Shown here: positions 1 through 6,236 of the stretch, in pieces
Position numbering within the stretch: position 1 is the first letter of the stretch
How the letters are laid out: each line of letters opens with the position of its first letter
NCBI GenBank assembly: GCA_964511865.1
Contig: CAZEHW010000021.1
Location: 1 to 21,910 of the forward strand
DNA: 21,910 nucleotides
Source of the DNA: ChocPot-Mid sp964511865
Lineage (GTDB): Bacteria > Bacteroidota > Ignavibacteria > Kapaibacteriales > UBA2268
Direction of reading: 5' to 3'
Program-made: the position numbers and the translations under genes
The notes under the pieces: model-generated
The model's input: only the letters and a program-made list of their open reading frames with translations
Told to the model about the DNA's origin: nothing
Database searches by the model: none

Positions 1-37
1 CTTTTAAATTCCCCGGAAATGTTATTTTTATTCCCAT
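1..37 (-). CDS. 5' end of a gene cut by the window edge (possible OsmC-like protein)
   Basis: Only the first 12 codons are in the window, reading MGIKITFPGNLK. The start is well supported: an AAGGAG Shine-Dalgarno lies at 44-49 on the minus strand, six bases before the ATG at 37-35. The gene is divergent from mltG, so the 100-base AT-rich gap between them probably holds both promoters. A start such as this followed by an FPG motif is reminiscent of OsmC/Ohr-type peroxidase-like proteins, but 12 residues cannot establish a family and that identification is only a guess. Confidence 0.5.
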   Translation of the reverse strand, partial: MGIKITFPGNLK

Positions 38-137
38 TATTTTCTCCTTAACAAAAATATCTGTAATTTTACATATTAAATAATTATTGAAACTAATTAA
101 AACTATATGACTACTCAGTAATATAGTTATTGTAAGT

Positions 138-1163
138 ATGAAGAAGCTAATTATCGTAATCTCGGTGCTGGTCTTGCTTTCCGTGCTATTAACAGGCGGA
201 CTGTATTATTATTCGGTTGAACTATTATCTCAAAAAGATATTGAAAAAAATGATTTGGTCATAACAATACCTCACGGAACTTCGTTAATCCGCTGTGTTG
301 ATATTTTAAATGAAAAAGGGTTGTTTGAGCCAAATTGGTTTTTCAGTTTTTATTTCCGTGTATATTCCCAATTGAATGACTCTCATATCAATGCCGGTTC
401 TTATAAATTTACACCTGAAATGAATAATGAGACTATTCTCGAATCTTTATTTAAAGGAGAAAATCTTAACATTATTAAAGTTACTTATCCTGAAGGCATA
501 ACACTCGAAGATTTTGCATCAATTACCGAAAAGAAATTTGGAATTTCAAAATATGAGTTTCTGAATTACATTAATTCTCCCAAAATTCTTGAAAAGTACG
601 GTATTCCGGGAAGAACCGCAGAAGGATATCTCAATCCAAATACTTATATTTATTTCTTTAATGCCGACCTTGTAACTGTTGCAGTCCGACTTTTTGAAGA
701 ACAGGTGAAGATATGGGAGGAAAAGTTTGCAAGACAAGCAAAAGCAATCAGTATGAACAAGCATGAAGTTCTCACTCTTGCATCGATTATCGAAGCAGAA
801 ACGCCAATGATTAGTGAAAGAAGCAGGGTTAGCGGAGTATATCACAACCGCTTAAAGAAAAATATGCTTTTGCAGGCAGACCCAACAATTGCTTACATGC
901 TGAAAGGAAAAGAAAGCCTTACTTTCAGAGATTTAAAAATCAATAACCCATATAATACTTATATTTACGCCGGATTACCACCGGGACCAATAAATTCGCC
1001 AAGCATCAGTTCAATTGAAGCGGCTTTGAATCCGGAAAAACATGAATTTTTATATTTTGTTGCAAAGGGAGATGGGAGCAGGACACATTACTTTTCTAAA
1101 ACCTTTGGAGAACATCGAAAGTTTATAGCAAAATACAGAAGAAATTTGAAAAAGAAATTCTAA
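138..1163 (+). CDS. mltG: Endolytic murein transglycosylase MltG (YceG-like)
   Basis: Inner-membrane lytic transglycosylase that cleaves nascent glycan strands and so sets chain length during peptidoglycan synthesis. One N-terminal membrane helix (about residues 4-26) is followed by a LysM-like region and the catalytic YceG domain. The family signature LASIIEAET is at 214-222, with Glu219 matching the catalytic Glu of E. coli MltG. The conserved LQADPTIAY (245-253) and the YNTY...GLPPGPI segment (272-285) are also present, and the C-terminal YFVAKGDGSRTHYF matches the family end. The length of 341 residues is normal. The ATG at 138 gives a typical MKK start. The stop codon overlaps the stop of the convergent lipoprotein gene by two bases. 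The sequence shows nothing about regulation. Confidence 0.95.
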   Translation: MKKLIIVISVLVLLSVLLTGGLYYYSVELLSQKDIEKNDLVITIPHGTSLIRCVDILNEKGLFEPNWFFSFYFRVYSQLNDSHINAGSYKFTPEMNNETILESLFKGENLNIIKVTYPEGITLEDFASITEKKFGISKYEFLNYINSPKILEKYGIPGRTAEGYLNPNTYIYFFNADLVTVAVRLFEEQVKIWEEKFARQAKAISMNKHEVLTLASIIEAETPMISERSRVSGVYHNRLKKNMLLQADPTIAYMLKGKESLTFRDLKINNPYNTYIYAGLPPGPINSPSISSIEAALNPEKHEFLYFVAKGDGSRTHYFSKTFGEHRKFIAKYRRNLKKKF

Positions 1164-1708
1164 TATTTTCTTGAATAATCAATCCAACCATCTGACACCG
1201 TTACAGTTTTAGTAACGGTGTCATTTGAGGTTGCTACGAAATTAAAATTTCCTTTTATTATTTGATTGACTTGCCCAATTTGCATTTCACTCAAGTCAAT
1301 TGTACCTGTATTAGCCCAATATGATACTTCTCTCGGAGTATCCCAGCCGGTAATAAACAGGGCATATGCGTAATTTTCTTTTACGGAAGTATCTCCGGGT
1401 TTAACTATAGTGAAAAAACCGGAAGTAGCATCCTTATTCTTTGGGAAAATTGAAATAACAAGAGCATAGCTTTCATTATTTATTTTAGCTGTTGAACTAA
1501 GTTGAAACTGATAGACCTGACCGGTTAATATATTAAGAAAACCTTTGATAGATGTATAATCAAGAGTAATGTCACCTGCAACAGTACAACCGATTACATC
1601 AGGTAAAACCGGTGTTACCGGCGGAGTTTCATCGCAGGAAATTAAACCTGAAATAAAAACCATCAATATTAAAATATTAATTTTATGATTTAGGAATATC
1701 TTCTTCAA
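1160..1708 (-). CDS. Small lipoprotein of unknown function
   Basis: The family is not recognised. The protein has 182 residues and begins with a lipoprotein signal peptide, with lipobox LISC giving Cys25 as the acylation site, followed by a short Pro/Thr-rich linker. The rest looks beta-rich (alternating hydrophobic and Thr/Ser residues), with no cysteines or motifs that suggest catalysis beyond the N-terminal region. The start is TTG at 1708. The next in-frame Met (residue 16) would remove the charged part of the signal peptide, so TTG is preferred. It lies 18 bases downstream of the FKBP lipoprotein gene on the same strand and is probably co-transcribed with it. Its stop overlaps that of the convergent mltG. 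Confidence 0.7.
   Translation of the reverse strand: MKKIFLNHKINILILMVFISGLISCDETPPVTPVLPDVIGCTVAGDITLDYTSIKGFLNILTGQVYQFQLSSTAKINNESYALVISIFPKNKDATSGFFTIVKPGDTSVKENYAYALFITGWDTPREVSYWANTGTIDLSEMQIGQVNQIIKGNFNFVATSNDTVTKTVTVSDGWIDYSRKY
1193..1223. terminator. Perfect 12-bp inverted repeat at the convergent mltG/lipoprotein 3' ends
   Basis: TGACACCGTTAC at 1193-1204 is followed by a 7-base loop and its exact reverse complement at 1212-1223. The hairpin lies 30 bases downstream of the mltG stop, inside the last codons of the opposing lipoprotein gene, where it encodes a Thr/Val-rich stretch. The position suits a transcription stop or 3'-end stabiliser for mltG, but no clear T-run follows, so rho-independent termination is an inference. 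A coincidental palindrome in a repetitive Thr-Val coding stretch is the alternative. Confidence 0.45.
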
Positions 1709-1726
1709 TTTTTCAACTATAAAAAA

Positions 1727-2440
1727 TTATTTAACTTCCAAAAGCTCAATTTCAAATATCAAAGTTGCATTAGGTCCAATAGTTGGAGGAGCACCTCTTT
1801 CACCATAAGCAAGTTGACCGGGAATAAATAATTTATACTTTGCTCCTTCTTTCATCAACATAACACCTTCTGACCAACCGGGAATAACCTGATTTAATCC
1901 AAATTCAATTGGCTCTCCTCTTTCAACGGAACTGTCAAAAACTTTTCCGTCAATCAAAGTACCATGATAATGAACTTTTACTTTGCTTTCAGCTGTAGGT
2001 TGTTTGCCTGTTCCTTCTTTCAAAACCTGATACTGCAGACCGCTGGCTGTAGTTTTAATTCCGGGTTTGTTCTTATTTTCGGCTAAAAACTTATCACCTT
2101 CTACTTGATTTTTATCTTTATCTCTCATAAATTTTTCCTGTTGTTTAACTTGAAGTTCCATCTGAAAATTCTTCATAACTTCTTCAGACTGAACTTTGGT
2201 TAACAATAAATCTTCCCCATGCATTGCGGCATACATTGCAGCAGCCATAATATTAGGGTCAATCATTACAGAATCATTTTTCAGATTTTCACCAAGGTTC
2301 ATTCCAATTGTATAGGCAACAGAGTCCCATTGTGTTTTCAATTCTACCTTAGTGTCAATTTTTCCGCTTTTCTCTGAACATGCTTCGATCGTTCCGAGAA
2401 GCAATCCAAATAATAATAATAAAGCTATCCTTAAATACAT
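1727..2440 (-). CDS. FKBP-type peptidyl-prolyl cis-trans isomerase lipoprotein
   Basis: A folding catalyst for prolyl bonds in the cell envelope, of the FkpA/Mip type. The signal peptide ends in lipobox TIEAC (Cys21), so the protein is probably lipid-anchored. The FKBP N-terminal helical dimerisation domain spans about 35-125 and the FKBP catalytic domain about 145-237. Conserved active-site residues are visible: Tyr158 in VHYHG, Phe168-Asp169 in VFDSS, Val185-Ile186 and Trp189 in QVIPGW, and Tyr212 in LAYGERG. The C-terminal ILLEV-type strand is present, so the protein is complete. AGGAG lies 7 bases before the ATG. It heads a likely two-gene operon with the small lipoprotein 18 bases downstream. 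Confidence 0.93.
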   Translation of the reverse strand: MYLRIALLLLFGLLLGTIEACSEKSGKIDTKVELKTQWDSVAYTIGMNLGENLKNDSVMIDPNIMAAAMYAAMHGEDLLLTKVQSEEVMKNFQMELQVKQQEKFMRDKDKNQVEGDKFLAENKNKPGIKTTASGLQYQVLKEGTGKQPTAESKVKVHYHGTLIDGKVFDSSVERGEPIEFGLNQVIPGWSEGVMLMKEGAKYKLFIPGQLAYGERGAPPTIGPNATLIFEIELLEVK

Positions 2441-2578
2441 ATAAATTCTCCTATTAATAAAAATATAATTAGTTATTTAACTTAATATAGACTACAAAAT
2501 TAGCATTATACAGTTAAATATTAAAATATTTAATGAATAATTTGTTTTTGAGGATTTTGATTGGCTTTGTAAAATTAT

Positions 2579-2651
2579 AATATTCCCTAATAAAAGAAGT
2601 TTTTACTTTTTTATTAAGTAACTCAAATGTAAATGCTTATTAGGAAATATT
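2579..2651. repeat. Imperfect 15-bp inverted repeat between rfbC and the FKBP gene
   Basis: AATATTCCCTAATAA at 2579-2593 and TTATTAGGAAATATT at 2637-2651 are reverse complements with one mismatch, separated by 43 bases that themselves contain AAAAGAAG/CTTTTTT self-complementarity. The structure begins nine bases after the rfbC stop, so it could act as a terminator or 3' structure for that gene. It could also be a tiny mobile-type element of 73 bp. No transposase or target duplication was found. Confidence 0.4.
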
Positions 2652-2659
2652 CAATAAAT

Positions 2660-3220
2660 TCAAAAGACATTAGATTCTATTTTCTCAGACCATTGTTTGA
2701 GGGTGAGAGCATTATTATCCTTTTCTGAAACTATGGGGTTTTCACAAGCCCAGTCAATTGCAATTTGCAGGTCATTCCAAAGTATTCCGGCTTCGCCACT
2801 GGGATTGTAAACTTCAGTACATTTGTATTGCATTTCACACCAATCGGAAAGGGTTAAAAAACCATTTGCAAACCCGGGTGGAACCCAAAGAATGTTTTTG
2901 TTTTCTTCGGATAATATTAGCTTTTTATACTTCCCAAATGTAGCTGATTCTTTTCTGATGTCCACTTCAACAACCAGGGCTTGACCGCGAGTAACCCTGA
3001 TGAGTTTTCCCTGAGGTTTGTTCCATTGAAAGTGCATTCCTCTGAGTGTATTCTTTACTGAACCTGAATGGTTGTCCTGAACGAAGTTATCTGTAATTCC
3101 GAACCCTGAGAGTTCATCTGCTCTGAAGGTTTCCATAAAAAAACCTCGGTTGTCGCCATAAACAGTTGGTTCGAAAAGCATTAAACCGTTAAGATATTCT
3201 CCAATTAATTTAAGACCCAT
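2660..3220 (-). CDS. rfbC: dTDP-4-dehydrorhamnose 3,5-epimerase
   Basis: Epimerises dTDP-4-keto-6-deoxyglucose at C3 and C5, the third step of dTDP-L-rhamnose synthesis for cell-surface polysaccharide. Visible family features are the RGFFMETF segment near the N-terminus, the substrate-binding and catalytic NTLRGMHFQ stretch (conserved His), PQGKLIRV with the conserved Lys, VDIRKESATFGKY, and WVPPGFANGFLTLSD. The ATG at 3220 gives 186 residues, the usual length. The frame is open to an ATG at 3262, but the extra 14 residues are encoded by a 15-bp tandem repeat and are absent from the family, so the inner start is preferred. No other rhamnose genes are in the window. A good Shine-Dalgarno is not seen for either start. 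Confidence 0.92.
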   Translation of the reverse strand: MGLKLIGEYLNGLMLFEPTVYGDNRGFFMETFRADELSGFGITDNFVQDNHSGSVKNTLRGMHFQWNKPQGKLIRVTRGQALVVEVDIRKESATFGKYKKLILSEENKNILWVPPGFANGFLTLSDWCEMQYKCTEVYNPSGEAGILWNDLQIAIDWACENPIVSEKDNNALTLKQWSEKIESNVF

Positions 3221-3226
3221 GTTTTT

Positions 3227-3256
3227 AATTTTACAATTTTCAATTTTACAATTTTC
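3227..3256 (-). repeat. 15-bp tandem repeat just upstream of rfbC
   Basis: On the minus strand GAAAATTGTAAAATT is present twice in perfect tandem, with a decayed further copy on the start side. The unit is 15 bases, so it stays in frame and would encode ENCKI twice if the upstream ATG at 3262 were used. It belongs to a type of low-complexity intergenic repeat also represented elsewhere in this window by other sequences. Confidence 0.7.
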
Positions 3257-3410
3257 ATTCAATTTAAAATATGAAATTTAATATTTAAAATCAATTTAAA
3301 ATTTTAAAAAATAATAAAACTTGACAATCAATTCAAAATAATATGAGAGATTATTCTATATTTCTATGAACACCCTCTCCACAGCGGTGCCAAATAATCC
3401 AATTGCCATC

Positions 3411-3536
3411 CTAATATGACTTCTGTTTGTTTGAAATAATCCATTTCAAATGCCCATGTGTAGTATTTTGCGAATGCAATATTAATGCATTTGTAAATAG
3501 CAGTATAGCTATAACTAATGAGTAGAAATATTTCAT
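3411..3536 (-). CDS. Tiny secreted ORF or 5' remnant of a broken gene
   Basis: A 41-residue reading frame starts at an ATG preceded by AAGGAG with a 7-base spacer, 12 bases after the stop of the WD40-T9SS gene. It begins with a convincing signal peptide (MKYFYSLVIAILLFTNALIL, then HSQ), resembling the end of the neighbour's own signal peptide. After about 18 further residues it stops at TAG (3411). A frame shifted by one base runs on past this point to 3364 and looks more protein-like, reading YYTWAFEMDYFKQTEVILGW and onwards. That suggests a one-base indel in a gene that once encoded a secreted protein of about 55 residues or more. No family is recognised. It could instead be a genuine microprotein. 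Confidence 0.45.
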   Translation of the reverse strand: MKYFYSLVIAILLFTNALILHSQNTTHGHLKWIISNKQKSY

Positions 3537-3548
3537 GTTTTTTCTCCT

Positions 3549-4823
3549 TTATTTATTTACAACAATATCTGTAGAATAAATAAATTCACCTGCTGTAAAC
3601 CTAACATAATAAACACCGGAAGCAATATCTTTTGTGTCCAAAACCGTATGATTTAATCCCGGCTCCTTTACTCCATCATATAAGTTTTTAATGTAATTCC
3701 CTATTGAATCATAAATATCAATTTGTAGATTCGTAAATATACTTACGTTATATTCAAGTGTTATTGTATCATTTCCCGGATTAGGAAAAGACGAGATATT
3801 AGATATAATTTCTATTGGATTATCTGGATTTTCTACTCCCGTTCCTGCCCATTTTGCGTTATTTAAATGCAAACTGCCACTTGTACAAGTAATGATGTAT
3901 TTGTTATCAGATGAGAAATCAACTGAAAGTTTTGGACCCCAATTGTTATAGTACGTATAAGTATTCACCCCTGTTTCAATATCCCAAATTCTGACAGTGT
4001 AATCATCTCCGGCAGATATAAGGTATTTTCCGTCGGGTGTGATTTTGAATTCTGTAATGAATCCTTCAGAATGTCCTTTAAATTCCTTAACTTTAGAAAA
4101 ATGATTTTGTATATCAAGCATTACTAATTTGGGAGAATTTGATTCATTTTGTAAAACAATTAAATATCTATTGTCAGGTAAAAACTTTGTTACATAATTT
4201 GATTCGATGCCTACTGAATTTAATTCCTTAGTTATATTATTATATAAAACAAGTTTTTTTACTTCACCGGTTATAGCAAGATATTTCCCATCATTTGAAT
4301 ATTCAACATAAGCCTTATCGTAAATTCCCGGATTCATTTCACTATCAAAAAATTTAATTATTTCTCCATTATGGAAATTCCATATTTTTACTCCTTGATT
4401 CCAACTACTTGCAGCTAATAATTTTTCATCGGGTGAGAACGATAATGCACCAGCAGGGTTACCTACAAAATCATTAAAAACTTTATATAGTAACCATGTT
4501 TCGGTATCCCAAATGTTTATTACTCCGTTTGCATCGCTTGTGGCTAAATATTTTCCACTATTTGTAATTGCAATATGGTAGATCCTCGTACTATTGATTT
4601 CAAGTAATGAATCACCAGTTTCACTATCAAATACTTTTAGCGACTTTCCACCGGTATAAATCTTTGTTCCGTCCTTTGAGAATAGAACGCTTGTAAAATT
4701 TTGCGAGGGCCAGCTTGTGTATGTCCAAACTGTGTCAGGCAGTGGTTCCTGTGATAGCAAGGGTTGATTTTTTCCTGCTGAAAGTAGCAGGAAGAAAGCG
4801 AGAAGAAAAATTTTAGTTTTCAT
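3549..4823 (-). CDS. Secreted WD40 beta-propeller protein with T9SS sorting domain
   Basis: A 424-residue protein with a signal peptide (about 1-25), seven WD40-like repeats and a type IX secretion C-terminal domain. The repeats begin near residues 42, 82, 122, 168, 208, 252 and 296, the best being GKYLISAGDDYTVRIWDIETG at 265-285. Seven repeats fit one seven-bladed propeller. The sorting domain spans about 343-424, starting SSFPNPGNDTITLEY and ending in short strands typical of the Por/T9SS family. This implies export to the surface or medium. Its binding partner is unknown. It shares both domain types with the giant gene upstream on the same strand, but the proteins are not simple duplicates. 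No clear Shine-Dalgarno precedes the ATG. The tiny secreted ORF follows 12 bases downstream and may share its transcript. Confidence 0.88.
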   Translation of the reverse strand: MKTKIFLLAFFLLLSAGKNQPLLSQEPLPDTVWTYTSWPSQNFTSVLFSKDGTKIYTGGKSLKVFDSETGDSLLEINSTRIYHIAITNSGKYLATSDANGVINIWDTETWLLYKVFNDFVGNPAGALSFSPDEKLLAASSWNQGVKIWNFHNGEIIKFFDSEMNPGIYDKAYVEYSNDGKYLAITGEVKKLVLYNNITKELNSVGIESNYVTKFLPDNRYLIVLQNESNSPKLVMLDIQNHFSKVKEFKGHSEGFITEFKITPDGKYLISAGDDYTVRIWDIETGVNTYTYYNNWGPKLSVDFSSDNKYIITCTSGSLHLNNAKWAGTGVENPDNPIEIISNISSFPNPGNDTITLEYNVSIFTNLQIDIYDSIGNYIKNLYDGVKEPGLNHTVLDTKDIASGVYYVRFTAGEFIYSTDIVVNK

Positions 4824-4940
4824 TTGTTGCTCAATGAATTATTTTTACAAGCATTTTTTTATACTTTATTTACAAATAATTTCTCTTATTTGAAAGCACT
4901 ATGTTATTACAAGGGACGTTCTACTGCTTTGCTACATTTC

Positions 4941-5933
4941 CTAATTTTTCTTAATAGTTTTCTTATTCGACTTAACAAAAACACGTAATAATTTTTCTAT
5001 ATCTTTTGAACTTCCGAATTCGTGACTTAAAAGCAGACTGTCTGTTTGAAATCTACTGCTTTTTACTTCCATTTCGGAATCGTCATCCTGCTTGGTGTAC
5101 ATTAAAGTGATGGCATAAGTTACGAGCAATGTGAATTCCAGACCAAGTGCAAAAAGTACAAGTGAAGGCTGAGTGGGCGGTATAAATTTCAAACCTCGCA
5201 AACCTATAATTATGATCAACACTGCGGCACCCATATAAACAAAACCTAATACAGCATTGTTGTACTTTACAGTAAAATAAAACCTCATATACATTTGTAT
5301 ACCTTCATTTACATGAATTACTCTTTTTAAAAATGAGTAATCTCTCCATTTCAAAGCTCTTTGGAGTGCTTGAATGTCATCAAACGGTATGTTCCAATCT
5401 TCAACGAAATAATGTAAATCTCTTAAATCAGCATTTTTAATTTCATTAATAATATCTTTATAATCATGCTCAGATTCAGTACCATATTTTATATAGGCAA
5501 TTTTGCTAATGGAATTTGCTATTTCTCTATCAATTTTTTGTCTTAAAAAGCCAATTTTTCTTGGCAAAACTGCAGTAATGAGACTCGAAATACCAATGCT
5601 AAGGGTTGTAATCAGAAAAAACAATGACAGAACGGGATTAAACCAGTATCTGATTTCTTCGGGAGTACCCTTGTAAATATCAACAGCCCATGAAAAAAGG
5701 TAAGACATGCCTTTTCTCGGCATAGGGTCGTCAATCTGATAGGATAAGAATTTTCCTGTTTCATTATGAACATAACCTTGCAAAAAGGTTTCAAAAAAAT
5801 TCTGAAGAAATGGTAACATCATATAGAATATCACAACTATGGAACCGAAGATTAAAGCTAAAAACAAAACAATTTGAGAGTAATTATGCTCAGTCAGTTC
5901 GTAATATGTTTTTTCAGTTTTTGCAGCCATCAT
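4941..5933 (-). CDS. Four-helix integral membrane protein, unknown function
   Basis: The family is not recognised. In 330 residues there are four predicted membrane helices, at about 20-43, 99-122, 226-245 and 257-279. The ~55-residue segment between helices 1 and 2 would lie on one side. The ~100-residue helical, charged segment between helices 2 and 3 (rich in Lys, Asp and Glu) would lie on the other side together with the charged C-terminal tail (281-330, ending in Lys-rich sequence). This places both the large loop and the tail in the cytoplasm under the positive-inside rule. ATG at 5933 and ATG at 5930 are equally possible starts. It lies between the two WD40-T9SS genes on the same strand, separated by 117 and 303 bases, so co-transcription is uncertain. 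Confidence 0.7.
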   Translation of the reverse strand: MMAAKTEKTYYELTEHNYSQIVLFLALIFGSIVVIFYMMLPFLQNFFETFLQGYVHNETGKFLSYQIDDPMPRKGMSYLFSWAVDIYKGTPEEIRYWFNPVLSLFFLITTLSIGISSLITAVLPRKIGFLRQKIDREIANSISKIAYIKYGTESEHDYKDIINEIKNADLRDLHYFVEDWNIPFDDIQALQRALKWRDYSFLKRVIHVNEGIQMYMRFYFTVKYNNAVLGFVYMGAAVLIIIIGLRGLKFIPPTQPSLVLFALGLEFTLLVTYAITLMYTKQDDDSEMEVKSSRFQTDSLLLSHEFGSSKDIEKLLRVFVKSNKKTIKKN

Positions 5934-6067
5934 TTTTTTTACTTAAATAATAAAAATATATAAAATTCAATATTACAACAAAAAAGTAAGTTAAACAAAA
6001 AAATACTGCTTGTTGAATTAATTTTATACAAAAAAAAATCAATTCATTCTACTACTTAATTTTCATT

Positions 6068-6097
6068 AATCACCAATAATAATGATAATCGGTGATT
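6068..6097. repeat. Stem-loop 1 of a hairpin cluster (AATCACC/GGTGATT)
   Basis: AATCACC at 6068-6074 pairs with GGTGATT at 6091-6097 around a 16-base AT-rich loop. It is next to a stronger hairpin with the same TCACC/GGTGA core, in the 303-base gene-free gap between the giant gene and the membrane-protein gene. Confidence 0.5.
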
Positions 6098-6098
6098 T

Positions 6099-6130
6099 AA
6101 TTCACCAAATATTATGATATTTGGTGAATT
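6099..6130. terminator. Perfect 14-bp hairpin with a 4-base loop
   Basis: AATTCACCAAATAT at 6099-6112 is followed by loop TATG and its exact complement at 6117-6130. It lies 107 bases past the stop of the giant minus-strand gene and well before the membrane-protein gene, so a role in ending or stabilising the giant transcript is plausible. On the minus strand a run of ten T's occurs about 60 bases further on (near 6031-6040), too far away for a classic intrinsic terminator. Confidence 0.55.
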
Positions 6131-6182
6131 GAATATTATTATGACTGTTAAAATAGACCGTTTAATGCTTGTATTGTAATGA

Positions 6183-6203
6183 GTTAGTGCATATTTCACT
6201 AAC
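6183..6203. repeat. 7-bp inverted repeat 34 bases after the giant gene stop
   Basis: GTTAGTG at 6183-6189 and CACTAAC at 6197-6203 are perfect complements with a 7-base loop. It is the nearest of three stem-loops to the 3' end of the giant gene. There is no T-run directly after it on the minus strand, so a terminator role is only possible. Confidence 0.4.
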
Positions 6204-6236
6204 AATAATAAATAATGTGAAATGCTCTCAGTTTTT

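Noticed and set aside
6068..6130. Hairpins as integron attC sites or transposon ends
   Set aside because: There is no GTTRRRY-type core, no integrase or transposase, and no cassette-like gene order.
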